Shown here piece after piece: positions 54,349-63,824 of a DNA stretch of 64,000 nt (positions are counted from its first letter, which is position 1; each line of letters opens with the position of its first letter). Under the pieces are notes generated by a model that searched no databases, was not told the DNA's origin, and saw nothing but the letters and a program-made list of their open reading frames with translations. The position numbers were made by a program, and so were the translations under genes. Source of the DNA: Pedobacter segetis (GTDB lineage: Bacteria > Bacteroidota > Bacteroidia > Sphingobacteriales > Sphingobacteriaceae); NCBI RefSeq assembly GCF_016623585.1, contig NZ_JAEHFY010000011.1, forward strand, positions 84,810-148,809. Reading direction: 5' to 3'.

Positions 54349-55530
54349 CTATTTTTGGATGGCTGTTTTTAAGCCCCTTTGTTTTACATATTCTGATGGA
54401 GAAACCCCAATTACTTTTTTGAAATTTCTGTTGAATGAAGTTTTAGAGTTAAAACCACATTCAAAAGCTAAAGAGAGTAAAGTGAATTTTTGATTTTCAG
54501 GCAAAGAAATCAATTTGATAAAATCATCTATACGGAGTTGATTGATGTAATCGTAAAAATTTTTATTTTCAATTGAGTTGATAACCTGTGATAGATGATT
54601 GGGCAAAACGTTTAGAGCTTCGGCCAGATCATCTAGTTTCAATTCGACATTCTTATACAACTTCTTAGTCAGCATAATTTGATTCAAATCATTATATATT
54701 CTTAACGCAGCTTCTTGGTTCAAAGTAGATTTTAAATATTTTAACCCCTTTGCCTCCAAATCTCTATCAGATAATGGAAGGCTATCCTTAAAAGTTGATG
54801 TTGCGAGATTGTATTTGGTGGTAATAAGGTTTTTATTATTTTCTAAAATTGAATGAGGGATGTGTCCAGTAAATATCCCTACCTGCCCTATGCCATAATA
54901 CCCAATAATAAAAACAAACCCAACTACGAGTGAATAAATAATTTTATCGTTCCCTACAAACAGAACTGCAAGAAAAATTATTGTCATCCCACCGATAAGG
55001 TAGGATAACCAGTTTAAATTTATTTTTTCCAAGTATGAAAATTCATCCATAATTTGATTTTTATACCTCAGCAATTTAATGATTGACAATGTTGTGTAAA
55101 TAACCGCAGATAACAGGATGGAGATTAAATGAATGATCAACTCTGTTTCATAACCTTTTCCTTCAATTTCATAAACATGAATTTTTGAATTTTCAGACAA
55201 AAACAGAAAGTTTGAAAACAATACGATTGTAAGGAAAAAAGGCACAAAATGTAGCCAAATTAGTTTAAGGCTAAATCCTTTTTTAGAGGTTAATGCAGAT
55301 ACATATAAATATAAAAAAGGCCAGTGTAAAAGTGGAAACGGAAATGCCCAACCTAATAATGAGGCGTAAATGTATTTATTTTCGGCAGTTTGCAAATTGA
55401 TTAGGATAATGTTTAATGCAATTATCAAAAGCCAGGCTAATAAAATCCAGTTAGACTTGGTTTTGTTCTTCTTACTTAATAAAATTATAGAAAGAAAAAG
55501 GGACAGAATTATTCCTATAAAGTAAATCAA
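54349..55530 (-). CDS. AraC family regulator with N-terminal membrane domain
   Basis: 393 aa. The first ~235 residues hold seven or so membrane segments (IIALNIILINLQTAENKYIY, IIYSLVVGFVFIIGYYGIGQ); the C-terminal domain is an AraC-type double HTH (LDDLAEALNVLPNHLSQVIN, LLSLAFECGFNSKTSFNRNF, GVSPSEYVKQR). This layout is common in Bacteroidota and suggests a membrane-embedded sensor that binds DNA directly. Targets may be the lipoprotein-hydrolase-barrel genes just downstream, by position only. Confidence 0.9.
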   Translation of the reverse strand: MIYFIGIILSLFLSIILLSKKNKTKSNWILLAWLLIIALNIILINLQTAENKYIYASLLGWAFPFPLLHWPFLYLYVSALTSKKGFSLKLIWLHFVPFFLTIVLFSNFLFLSENSKIHVYEIEGKGYETELIIHLISILLSAVIYTTLSIIKLLRYKNQIMDEFSYLEKINLNWLSYLIGGMTIIFLAVLFVGNDKIIYSLVVGFVFIIGYYGIGQVGIFTGHIPHSILENNKNLITTKYNLATSTFKDSLPLSDRDLEAKGLKYLKSTLNQEAALRIYNDLNQIMLTKKLYKNVELKLDDLAEALNVLPNHLSQVINSIENKNFYDYINQLRIDDFIKLISLPENQKFTLLSLAFECGFNSKTSFNRNFKKVIGVSPSEYVKQRGLKTAIQK

Positions 55531-56161
55531 ATTAATATCTTTTACTATTTGTGTGTTAAAACTATTTTTAAAATCTGTATGTTTTTTGAAATTGTTATGT
55601 TTAAGATAGGTTGATCATTTTTTTATCTGGAATGATTAGATCACGACTTCATGATTTCAAATATAATCAAAGTTGTTATTTTTTGTGATAGCGATTATTT
55701 TCTTGGATATAATTTGGTGGACATGTAGATTTTTTTGAGTATGCCATTGAATGCTTGGCAATAGCATTAAGTTTTCGGGGTATATTTTGGAATTTCTTGA
55801 GAATACGAAAGCACTTTAATCTCAGATTACTTTATTTAGAGTGGCAAAACTGTATTTTTTATAAAAGGTTAGGCGGTTTAATATTGTTGTGAAAAACATC
55901 CTAGAAGACCGTTTTTAAACCCTAAGTTAAACTTGCTGTTGTTATCTAAAAAGACCACCTGTTTTTAATCTAAATGATTTCCTCCGACGCTTGGGTTGAA
56001 ATAAGAAAGAAATTTTTGTCTAATACCCCACGCCCTTGCACCAAGGTGGTTTATCTGATCTTCCAAAAAGTTGATAAAACATTATTTCCTCTAATTTGTC
56101 ATGATTATTAACAAAGATTATCTTACTTTGTAAATTGTAAAAAAAAATCCTAAGTGTAAAA
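55531..56161. other. 631-bp gap without a recognised gene
   Basis: AT-rich space between the AraC gene and dxs. Short open stretches (e.g. a plus-strand stretch reading FFEYAIECLAIALSF near 55740) are interrupted and match nothing recognised; it may be gene debris. A TACTTTG box at 56124-56130, with TTTG at 56095-56098, is a weak candidate dxs promoter. Confidence 0.4.
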
Positions 56162-58093
56162 ATGGAAGTACAGGCAGGGCCGCTATTATCAAAAATTGAT
56201 TTACCAGAGGATTTAAAAAAACTTAAACCAAAGGAATTAAAAGAAGTTTGTAAAGAGCTAAGGCAATATATTATTGATGTAGTTTCGGTTAATGGGGGGC
56301 ATTTTGCCGCAAGCTTAGGCGTTGTAGAATTAACCGTTGCTTTACATTATGTTTTAAATACACCTTATGATCAATTGGTTTGGGACGTAGGCCATCAAGC
56401 TTATGGACATAAAATATTAACCGGTAGGAGAGGCGTTTTTCATACCAATAGGATCTATAAAGGTATTTCTGGTTTCCCAAAACGTAGTGAAAGCATTTTC
56501 GATACTTTTGGCGTAGGGCATTCGTCCACTTCAATTTCTGCAGCTTTGGGTATGGCGGTAGCCTCGCAATATAAAGGCGAAACGGATAGGCAACACGTTG
56601 CTGTTATTGGCGATGGCTCTATGACGGCCGGGATGGCTTTTGAGGCATTAAACCATGCCGGTATAGAAAATTCTAACCTTTTGGTCATCCTCAACGATAA
56701 TTGCATGTCTATTGACCCCAACGTTGGCGCATTAAAAGATTATTTAACTGATATTACCACCAGTAAATCTTATAACCGTTTTAGGGATGATGTTTCTGCG
56801 GTTTTGAGCAAGATTTCTGAACTTGGCCCAGATGCTCATAAAGTTGTAAAGAAAATAGAGAAAAGTATTAAGGGCACTATCCTTAAAAAAAGCAATCTTT
56901 TCGAATCATTAAAATTTAGGTATTTCGGCCCTATTGATGGGCATGACGTTGATCATCTGGTAAAGGTTTTAGAGGATCTAAAACATATCCCGGGGCCTAA
57001 ATTGCTGCATTGTGTAACGGTTAAGGGCAAGGGCTTCGCTTTAGCAGAAAAAGACCAAACCAAATGGCATGCGCCGGGTTTGTTTGATAAAATTACTGGG
57101 GAGATTAAAAAAACTATTTCAGATAAGCCACAACCACCAAAATACCAAGATGTTTTTGGGCATACCATGGTAGAATTGGCACAGCAGAACGATAAAATTA
57201 TGGGGATTACCCCCGCTATGCCCTCTGGTTGTTCTTTAAACATTATGATGAAAGCCATGCCAACCCGGGCTTTTGATGTTGGAATTGCAGAGCAACATGC
57301 CGTAACTTTTTCTGCCGGTTTGGCTACGCAAGGCTTAATCCCATACTGTAATATTTACTCTAGCTTTATGCAAAGAGCGTTTGATCAAGTGGTGCATGAT
57401 GTTGCTTTGCAAAAATTACCCGTGGTTTTTTGTTTGGATAGGGCAGGTATAGCCGGTGCAGATGGCGCAACTCATCACGGAGCTTATGATATTTCTTTTT
57501 TTAGGGGCATTCCAAACATGATCGTTTCTGCACCAATGAACGAAGAGGAGTTGCGCAACCTAATGTACACTGCTCAGTTAAAGAATCATGGCGGGCCATT
57601 TTCTATCCGTTACCCAAGAGGTGCGGGCGTAATGACCGATTGGCAAAGACCCTTTAAAGAAATTGAAGTTGGTAGGGGGAGAAAGATATGTGATGGGGAA
57701 GACATAGCGATAATTACCCTAGGCAGTATCGGAAACGAAGCCGTTAAAGCTTGTATAGAATTAAATCAAGAGGGTTATCACCCGGCCCATTACGATATTA
57801 GGTTTGTAAAGCCCTTAGATGAAAAAATGCTGCATGAGGTCTTTAATAAATTCGATAAAATAATTACCGTTGAGGATGGCTGTATCCAAGGTGGCATGGG
57901 TAGTGCCGTTCTAGAGTTTATGGTAGATAACGATTATCATTCTAAGGTTGTTCGTTTGGGTATCCCCGATAAGGTAATAGAACACGGCGAACAAAAAGAG
58001 CTGTGGGCAGAATGTGGTTATGATAGCGCATCTATAGTTAAAAATGTTAAGAAATTAGCCATGCCGAGGGTTACAAAAGGGATGGTTGGGTAG
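56162..58093 (+). CDS. dxs: 1-deoxy-D-xylulose-5-phosphate synthase
   Basis: 643 aa thiamine-diphosphate enzyme that joins pyruvate and glyceraldehyde 3-phosphate, the first step of the MEP isoprenoid pathway. Motifs: GGHFAASLGVVELTVALHYV, VWDVGHQAYGHKILTGR, the ThDP-binding GDGSMTAGMAFEALNHAG with NDNCMSIDPNVG, then FDVGIAEQHAVTFSAGLA and DRAGIAGADGATHHGAYD in the second half. Full length; the N terminus fits the ATG at 56162. Convergent with ybeY. Confidence 0.97.
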   Translation: MEVQAGPLLSKIDLPEDLKKLKPKELKEVCKELRQYIIDVVSVNGGHFAASLGVVELTVALHYVLNTPYDQLVWDVGHQAYGHKILTGRRGVFHTNRIYKGISGFPKRSESIFDTFGVGHSSTSISAALGMAVASQYKGETDRQHVAVIGDGSMTAGMAFEALNHAGIENSNLLVILNDNCMSIDPNVGALKDYLTDITTSKSYNRFRDDVSAVLSKISELGPDAHKVVKKIEKSIKGTILKKSNLFESLKFRYFGPIDGHDVDHLVKVLEDLKHIPGPKLLHCVTVKGKGFALAEKDQTKWHAPGLFDKITGEIKKTISDKPQPPKYQDVFGHTMVELAQQNDKIMGITPAMPSGCSLNIMMKAMPTRAFDVGIAEQHAVTFSAGLATQGLIPYCNIYSSFMQRAFDQVVHDVALQKLPVVFCLDRAGIAGADGATHHGAYDISFFRGIPNMIVSAPMNEEELRNLMYTAQLKNHGGPFSIRYPRGAGVMTDWQRPFKEIEVGRGRKICDGEDIAIITLGSIGNEAVKACIELNQEGYHPAHYDIRFVKPLDEKMLHEVFNKFDKIITVEDGCIQGGMGSAVLEFMVDNDYHSKVVRLGIPDKVIEHGEQKELWAECGYDSASIVKNVKKLAMPRVTKGMVG

Positions 58094-58135
58094 TGGGAAA
58101 CGTTTAAGAGTGCCTTTATATCACAATTTTATAGG

Positions 58136-58564
58136 TTATGATATTTTAGATAGGTAATGGTTTTCTTTAGCGGTCATCAAATCTTTGTCTTTACTAGATT
58201 TGTCTTTATAGCCCAAGAGGTGCAATACGCCATGGATCATTATACGGTGTAGCTCTTTATTTACCGTTACCTTAAAAATTTTCGCATTCTCTTTAACGCG
58301 TTCTATGCTAATGAAAATATCCCCTTGTATTTCTCCTTTTGTTTCAGAATTATCAAATGTAATGATGTCTGTATAGGTATCGTGATTGAGGTATTGCTGG
58401 TTTATTTTTAAGAGGTAGGTATCTGAGCATAAAATGAAATTTATTCCCTTTAAAAGGGACCTTTCGCTTTCAACGGTCGCTAAAATCCAATCTCTGGTTT
58501 TGTTGATCTGTTTGGGTTGGTATTTGCTTTCTTCGTTAAAGAAATAAATGGGTATTTTACTCAT
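58136..58564 (-). CDS. ybeY: Endoribonuclease YbeY, rRNA maturation factor
   Basis: 142 aa single-domain metalloprotein that matures 16S rRNA ends. Seen are YLNHDTYTDIITFDNSET and the zinc site IHGVLHLLGYKDKSSKD. The third metal ligand, His in the usual GYDH, is replaced (GYKDK, so Asp or Lys), a variant I believe is common in Bacteroidota. Its start overlaps the stop of the HATPase gene by one base. Confidence 0.93.
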   Translation of the reverse strand: MSKIPIYFFNEESKYQPKQINKTRDWILATVESERSLLKGINFILCSDTYLLKINQQYLNHDTYTDIITFDNSETKGEIQGDIFISIERVKENAKIFKVTVNKELHRIMIHGVLHLLGYKDKSSKDKDLMTAKENHYLSKIS

Positions 58565-58989
58565 TAATATTTGAAGTGCAATTCTACTTCGTTGCCTTTG
58601 CTGTTAAATATACACTGATCGGCCAATTTTTTCATAATATAAACGCCTCTTCCGGTAAGTTTTTCTAAATTTTCAATGTCGGTGGGGTCTGGGATATTTG
58701 TAAAATCAAAGCCATCTCCCTCATCTGCAATGGTAAACATTAGCCTTTTGTTATTAACAACTTCTAAATTTACGAAAACTTTCTTTTCTGGATCTTGTTT
58801 GTTTCCATGATAAATGGCATTTGTTATGGCCTCGTTTAAGCAAGTCATTAAATTTGCATATACATCATCGCCTATATTTAGCTGTTTTACCAAATCATCA
58901 ACAAAATTCTCCATAACGGCCACGCTTTGGCTGTTAGATTGAAGTTGTAGAGAATATAACCCATCCATAGTTTCAGTTAAATTATTCAT
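58564..58989 (-). CDS. RsbW-like anti-sigma/HATPase protein
   Basis: 141 aa GHKL ATP-binding protein of the serine/threonine anti-sigma-factor kinase type. N-box CLNEAITNAIYHGNKQDPEK, G1 box IADEGDGFDFTNIPDP, and G2-like LTGRGVYIMKKLADQ. In Bacillus such proteins bind sigma factors and phosphorylate an antagonist; no partner antagonist is next to it here. It lies between the DUF4175 and ybeY genes in a tight operon (4 bp and 1-bp overlap). Confidence 0.88.
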   Translation of the reverse strand: MNNLTETMDGLYSLQLQSNSQSVAVMENFVDDLVKQLNIGDDVYANLMTCLNEAITNAIYHGNKQDPEKKVFVNLEVVNNKRLMFTIADEGDGFDFTNIPDPTDIENLEKLTGRGVYIMKKLADQCIFNSKGNEVELHFKY

Positions 58990-58993
58990 TTTT

Positions 58994-61900
58994 TTATTCC
59001 CCTAGATTTAATTTCTTAAAGTACTCACTAATTTTTGATTTATAAAAATAATTTAACGCTGGAGGCATAGTTTTTATTTGCTCTACCTCTTTTGCTTTTT
59101 GTTTTTGGTATTCTTCTAAAATCAAATTATAATTTGGTGTAAAGTCTTTACCCGCCTTGCTCTCTCTTTTATCGTCTTGGTCTCTTTCTCTCTCGGCTTT
59201 ATCTGCCTCCAACAATCTTGTTTGTATTTCTTGTTGGCGTAAAAGTGCTTCTTGCGTTATTCTTTTGTTTACGAGATCGGTCTCGGTTTGTTCCATTTGC
59301 TCTACTGTTTTTTCTAGATTTCCCAATTTCCCTCGCCCGTCTTTGTTTAGCTCATTATTTATTTCTTGTAATGCCTGTCTTATCATCTGCTGTTGCTGCG
59401 CCATTTTGGCCATTTGTTCGCTCATTTGAGGGTTTCCCTTTTGCCCAGGCTTTATCCCCTGTTTCTGCATTTGCTCTTTTGCGTTTTGCATATTTTTATT
59501 GAGCTGCTTTTGCATCTCGCTAAGCTGAGACAAATTTGGTTTTGATTTACCCTTACCTCCCGACTGTGCGTTTTTCATGGCATTTTGTAATTGTTGCAAT
59601 GCCTCGCTCAACATTAAAGCCAAATTATTTATAGATGTTAAAGCAAATTGTTGGTTCCTATTTGCTTCACTTATTTTTCTATCGGTCAGTTTATCTAAGC
59701 CCTCTGTAATCTGTTGGTTTATTGTGCTTATTTCTTTGTTTACGGTACTTGCAATTTGAGGTACTTTTTTGCTTAAACTGTATAAACTATCTTCTACGTT
59801 CTTAAGGTTGTCTTTTATCTCCCTTTGTTTTTGAGCTAGTTTAACAAAGTTTGGATCATCCGGATTGATGCTTTTTAGATCTAACATTATCTTTTCTTGA
59901 TCAAAAGAAGTTTTTAAAAGATTTTGTAGTATCTGTCTCAATTCCTTTTCGTTCACTTTATTTTCCTCCTCTTGTGCGCCACCTTGCATTTGTTTAAGGT
60001 TTTGAGATAACTGTTGCATTTTTTGGGCAGCGCTTTTTTGGGCTTGGGCAGCTTTTTGGGCTTTATTATCCTCTAAATTTTGTTGGGCATTATCCATTTC
60101 TTGCTCTATGGATTTTTGTTCCTCTTCGGGGTTTTTAAAATCTGCGGGCCGATCTAATTCTTGGTTCTTTTGATCTACCTCTTTTAAATCTTTCTTTAAT
60201 TGATCAAAGTTTTTATTTAAGTCTTTTTGTTTATCTAGGTTTTCTTTATTGTTTTTATTAAGGGCCTCTTGGCTTAGGTCTTCTTGTTTTTTTGCTAGAT
60301 CGGTCAACTTATCAATGGCATCGTTTAGTTTTTGTTCTACCTCTAGTTTTTTATACAGGTCTAAGATCCTATCCAATTCTTTTTCTAAAGATTTATTGTC
60401 TAGCTGCATTTTTTGGAGTTGATCTTGGGATAAATCTTTTTGGTTTTGATCCATTAATTTTTGAAGGTTTTCTAATAGCTTTTTGGTTTTGTTATCTAAA
60501 ACGTTATCAAACAGATCTTGTATTTGCTTTTGCTTCTCTAATATTTTTTGCTGATCTGGGTTTACATCTTGCCTGTCCCTAAGGTTTTGCTTCCCATCTT
60601 TTTGTATATCTTTAATTAGATCTTCTAATTTCTTTTGCTTATCAACCAAAGTTTCTATCTGCTTCTTTTGCTGATAATTGATAGATTTTTGTTCTATCAG
60701 ATCTTGGTTTAGTTTTTTTGTGTCTTTTTGGATATTTTCTGCTTGGCGAATGGCAGACTCCATTTTTTGATTAATGGCCTGTGAAGTCTCGTCAATCTTT
60801 TTGATGGCTTCATCCTTAGAAGCTAATTTATAAATCTTTGTGGCAGACTTAGTGTGCTTTGGCCCAAAAACACCATCGTTATCTGCAACATCAAAATAAT
60901 AAGAAATTTCCTCACCGGCTTTTAGCCCCAACGTTTTTAATTGCCACAGGTAAAAAAAACTGCTTTGCGTAGCTAAGGCATCAAATTTTACAGGGACTTT
61001 AAATGATCTGTTTTTCCTTGCCCCATCGCTAGAATTTATGATTTGGTAATGAAAATCCAAACTACTTAAACCATGGTCATCATCGGCTTTGCCAATAAAA
61101 TATAATACGTTCAAATTAGCAGAATCTATACGTTCTTTTATCTCTATTTTAGGAAAAGCATCCGGAATGGTGGTTAACTGATAGCTTATAGAATCTTTCG
61201 TGTTTACATCGTTGTTTTTTAAGATAATAGAATAAGCACCCTGTTTTAAAACGCTGTTTTGATATGAAAACCCGTTTTTGGTACCTGGTTTAAGGTTGGT
61301 TTTTTTATTATTGAAGTTAAACTCAAGATCAGAAACATTTTCGGTATCGAAATTCCATTTTACGATAGTACCCACCGGTAAAGTTAAATCGCCGGGGTTT
61401 TGTAAGGTCTCGGGTTGTTTTTTAAGATAGCTAGGATAGTAAAGTTGGGCATTATAGCTTAACAGAATAGGTTTCTTTTTTACGTAAATGGTAAATTCAT
61501 CTGAAGAAAACTCTCCAGAAGTAAGCCTAAACTTCTTGTTTTGTTGAAGGTTTTTAAATTGATAGCTAAAATTGATTACATCTTTCTTATCTAGTTTAAA
61601 TGTATTTATACCATCTTTTAAGTAAATATCTTGTGGAATTTCGTTACCGCCCATCTTTACCGTAAGCGTAAAATCGTCTCCCTGCACCGCCTCTAAACTT
61701 CTGTTTAAAATATTGAAATTGAAAGGGGCATTCTTTTTATAGAAAGTGTTATAGTTAACGATCCTTTTTGTGCCATCTTTTAAAATGGATGGCGCAGAAA
61801 AAGCAATAACGATTATTGCCGCCAACGGGACAGATAAAAAGCGGAAATATTTTTTATTGTCCCTAATTTTTACCGCAGCAATAAAAGGTATTGGTTTAAA

Positions 61901-62317
61901 ACCTGCAATTCTTTGGTTTATACTAGCCTCTATCAAGCTGCTTTGCTCAATATTTTCTTGGGATAATTTTTTAAGCTGCAAGGTATTGATCAGCTTATCG
62001 CCGATGTTTGCGAAATGTTGGCCAATGATCTCTGAAGCTTTTTCATGATTGATCGTGTTGCCTAAGTTTAAATAATTTATCAGGTGCCTAAAAACCAAAA
62101 ACCATCCTAAAATTATCTGAGTTATTATAAATGTATAAAAAAGGATTGTTCTGGTGCCGATACTAAAGTAACTGTAATACTCCGATACGATTAAGAACAG
62201 ATAACAGATAATGAAAACACCAGCTAACCAAATTGCCCCACGAACAATCTTGTTCAGGTAATATTTCCTGATAAAATCATCAATTTTCTTTAAGAGCTGT
62301 TGATAGGCAGTATTCAT
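58994..62317 (-). CDS. DUF4175-like large membrane/coiled-coil protein
   Basis: 1107 aa. The N terminus has three predicted membrane segments (AIWLAGVFIICYLFLIV, TRTILFYTFIITQIILGWFL, VPLAAIIVIAFSAPSIL), then an Ig-like beta region (about 210-500), then a very long Gln/Lys-rich coiled coil (about 510-1060; e.g. KQIQDLFDNVLDNKTKKLLE). Related to DUF4175 proteins of Bacteroidota and alphaproteobacteria, whose function is unknown. First gene of the operon with the HATPase and ybeY genes; the coiled coil probably reaches through the periplasm. Confidence 0.8.
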   Translation of the reverse strand: MNTAYQQLLKKIDDFIRKYYLNKIVRGAIWLAGVFIICYLFLIVSEYYSYFSIGTRTILFYTFIITQIILGWFLVFRHLINYLNLGNTINHEKASEIIGQHFANIGDKLINTLQLKKLSQENIEQSSLIEASINQRIAGFKPIPFIAAVKIRDNKKYFRFLSVPLAAIIVIAFSAPSILKDGTKRIVNYNTFYKKNAPFNFNILNRSLEAVQGDDFTLTVKMGGNEIPQDIYLKDGINTFKLDKKDVINFSYQFKNLQQNKKFRLTSGEFSSDEFTIYVKKKPILLSYNAQLYYPSYLKKQPETLQNPGDLTLPVGTIVKWNFDTENVSDLEFNFNNKKTNLKPGTKNGFSYQNSVLKQGAYSIILKNNDVNTKDSISYQLTTIPDAFPKIEIKERIDSANLNVLYFIGKADDDHGLSSLDFHYQIINSSDGARKNRSFKVPVKFDALATQSSFFYLWQLKTLGLKAGEEISYYFDVADNDGVFGPKHTKSATKIYKLASKDEAIKKIDETSQAINQKMESAIRQAENIQKDTKKLNQDLIEQKSINYQQKKQIETLVDKQKKLEDLIKDIQKDGKQNLRDRQDVNPDQQKILEKQKQIQDLFDNVLDNKTKKLLENLQKLMDQNQKDLSQDQLQKMQLDNKSLEKELDRILDLYKKLEVEQKLNDAIDKLTDLAKKQEDLSQEALNKNNKENLDKQKDLNKNFDQLKKDLKEVDQKNQELDRPADFKNPEEEQKSIEQEMDNAQQNLEDNKAQKAAQAQKSAAQKMQQLSQNLKQMQGGAQEEENKVNEKELRQILQNLLKTSFDQEKIMLDLKSINPDDPNFVKLAQKQREIKDNLKNVEDSLYSLSKKVPQIASTVNKEISTINQQITEGLDKLTDRKISEANRNQQFALTSINNLALMLSEALQQLQNAMKNAQSGGKGKSKPNLSQLSEMQKQLNKNMQNAKEQMQKQGIKPGQKGNPQMSEQMAKMAQQQQMIRQALQEINNELNKDGRGKLGNLEKTVEQMEQTETDLVNKRITQEALLRQQEIQTRLLEADKAERERDQDDKRESKAGKDFTPNYNLILEEYQKQKAKEVEQIKTMPPALNYFYKSKISEYFKKLNLGE

Positions 62318-62525
62318 TTCTAAAACATAAACTTACTTAAACCAATTGATATTGTAAACATCGAAATTAATAAAGCATATAAAAGGAATAATTTAAGCGT
62401 AAATCCTTTAAAGTATAGAAAATAGGTCATAACGTATGGATAGGATAAGGCTTTAGGCAATATAAAAGCCATTTGCACCATAATTGTATAAAACTTTTAA
62501 ATTATTGACTAATAAATTTATTATC

Positions 62526-63392
62526 ATGAAAATTAAATCAGTTTTAGCGGTTTTAGGAGTGATGTTGATCATGGCTTCATGCTCTGCCCCAAGAAAATTA
62601 AGAGAAGCTCAGGTAGAAAATAAAAGACTAGACAGCCTTTACAGAGACCTTCAGAATCAATTATTGGCTTGTGAAAACGCAAGGAAAAGCAGTAGCTCAG
62701 ATTATGAGATGAAAATCAAGAATTTGAACGATCAGCTTGCCAACATCAAGACCAACAACAATCAAATGGTTAATCAACTCAAAGACCTTTCGGTTATTTC
62801 TGGTAAACAAGCAGAAAGCATTAATAAGTCTTTAGAAAATATCGGCGCTAAAGACAACTACATTATGAATTTACAATCGGCCATAGCCAGAAAAGATTCT
62901 TTAAATATGGCTTTGGTAATGAATTTGAAAGGTGCTATCGGAAACCTTGATGATAAAGACATCAATATCAAGATCGATAAAGGTGTTGTTTACATTGATA
63001 TTTCTGATAAGCTTTTATTTAAAAGCGGAAGCTACGATGTAAATGAGGGCGCTAAAACCGTGTTAGGTAAAGTTGCTAAGGTTTTGATGAACCAACCAGA
63101 TATAGAGTTTATGGTAGAAGGGCATACGGATAACGTTCCTTATAAATCTAACGGTATTTTATTAGACAATTGGGACCTAAGCGTTAAAAGAGCGACTTCT
63201 GTTGTTAGGATATTACAAAACCAATACAACATCCCACCGGCAAAAATGACTGCAGCAGGCAGGGGCGAGTATGTTCCGGTAACTTCTAATGATACCGCCG
63301 AAGGTAGGGCCGCAAATAGAAGAACTAGAATTGTTATTTTACCGCAATTAGACCAGTTTTTTAAATTATTAGAAAACCCTAAAGGTAAATAA
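62526..63392 (+). CDS. OmpA family peptidoglycan-binding lipoprotein
   Basis: 288 aa from ATG 62526; an upstream TTG in frame is less likely because MKIKSVLAVLGVMLIMASC is a complete lipoprotein signal. A coiled coil (about residues 25-140, LREAQVENKRLDSLYRDLQN) leads to an OmpA C-terminal domain: LLFKSGSYDVNEGAKTVLGK, FMVEGHTDNVPYKS, WDLSVKRATSVVRIL and AAGRGEYVPVTSNDTAEGRA, with the Asp and Arg that bind meso-diaminopimelate. It tethers outer membrane to peptidoglycan. Followed by a bidirectional terminator. Confidence 0.93.
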   Translation: MKIKSVLAVLGVMLIMASCSAPRKLREAQVENKRLDSLYRDLQNQLLACENARKSSSSDYEMKIKNLNDQLANIKTNNNQMVNQLKDLSVISGKQAESINKSLENIGAKDNYIMNLQSAIARKDSLNMALVMNLKGAIGNLDDKDINIKIDKGVVYIDISDKLLFKSGSYDVNEGAKTVLGKVAKVLMNQPDIEFMVEGHTDNVPYKSNGILLDNWDLSVKRATSVVRILQNQYNIPPAKMTAAGRGEYVPVTSNDTAEGRAANRRTRIVILPQLDQFFKLLENPKGK

Positions 63393-63444
63393 ACAATAGA
63401 TTATTTGTTAATATTTAGGCAAGAGACCAGTTTTTCTGCCAAAT

Positions 63445-63470
63445 AAAAAGCCGCTTTTGAGCGGCTTTTT
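63445..63470. terminator. Bidirectional terminator after the OmpA gene
   Basis: AAAAAGCCGC pairs with GCGGCTTTTT around TTTTGA. T runs on both strands; it ends directly at the duplicated tRNA-Arg 3' end and could also stop GIY-YIG transcripts from the right. Confidence 0.9.
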
Positions 63471-63473
63471 TTG

Positions 63474-63506
63474 TGGTCTCGGCGGGAATCGAACATACAT
63501 CTAAAG
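63474..63506 (-). repeat. Duplicated 3' end of tRNA-Arg (acceptor and T arm)
   Basis: This segment matches the 3' end of tRNA-Arg 279 bp away, with two or three base changes (AACATACATC against AACCCACATC). Including TTTTG, the repeat is 38 bp (63469-63506 and 63748-63785). It has no 5' half, so it is not a tRNA. It marks the far side of the GIY-YIG gene and supplies that gene's stop codon. Confidence 0.85.
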
Positions 63507-63737
63507 CTTTGTTTTTAGAAATCTTCTTCCTGCAGAAGTTTTATAATATTTTTCTCTCAGAATTGCTTCTCGTAAATTATCGAACTCTTCAAAATAAGCA
63601 ATTTTAAATGGTAAGTAAGGTTTATTCGACCGAGTCATTCCAGAATTATGTTCTTTTAAGCGTTTTTCAAGGTTTTCGCAATGACCTTTATAATAATAAT
63701 CAGCGATTTCACTTTTTAAAACATATGCGTAAAACAT
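63501..63737 (-). CDS. GIY-YIG nuclease domain protein
   Basis: 78 aa from ATG 63737 (MFYAYVLKSE). The frame is open upstream into the tRNA-Arg 3' end, but that extension (VRFPPRPQ) is read from the tRNA and is unlikely to be made. Motifs: YAYVLKS for GIY, YYYKGHCENLEKRLKEHN for YIG with the catalytic Arg, and LREAILREKYYK with the metal-binding Glu. Single-domain, close to the UvrC-like/YhbQ group. The last codons and TAG lie in the duplicated tRNA segment. Confidence 0.88.
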   Translation of the reverse strand: MFYAYVLKSEIADYYYKGHCENLEKRLKEHNSGMTRSNKPYLPFKIAYFEEFDNLREAILREKYYKTSAGRRFLKTKL

Positions 63738-63752
63738 CTGAAATAAATTTTG

Positions 63753-63824
63753 TGGTCTCGGCGGGAATCGAACCCACATCTAAAGTTTAGGAAACTTCTA
63801 TTCTATCCGTTGAACTACGAAACC
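63753..63824 (-). tRNA. tRNA-Arg(CCT)
   Basis: Complete cloverleaf of 72 nt: acceptor GGTTTCG/CGAGACC, discriminator A, D arm GTTC...GAAT, anticodon stem GAAGT/ACTTT (one G-T) with loop TTCCTAA (anticodon CCT), T arm GTGGG-TTCGATT-CCCGC. No encoded CCA. It lies between the GIY-YIG cassette and a repeat array made from its own 5' half. Confidence 0.95.

Noticed and set aside
60292..60582. Plus-strand frame opposite the DUF4175 gene
   Set aside because: Shadow frame created by the low-complexity Gln/Lys coiled coil on the other strand.
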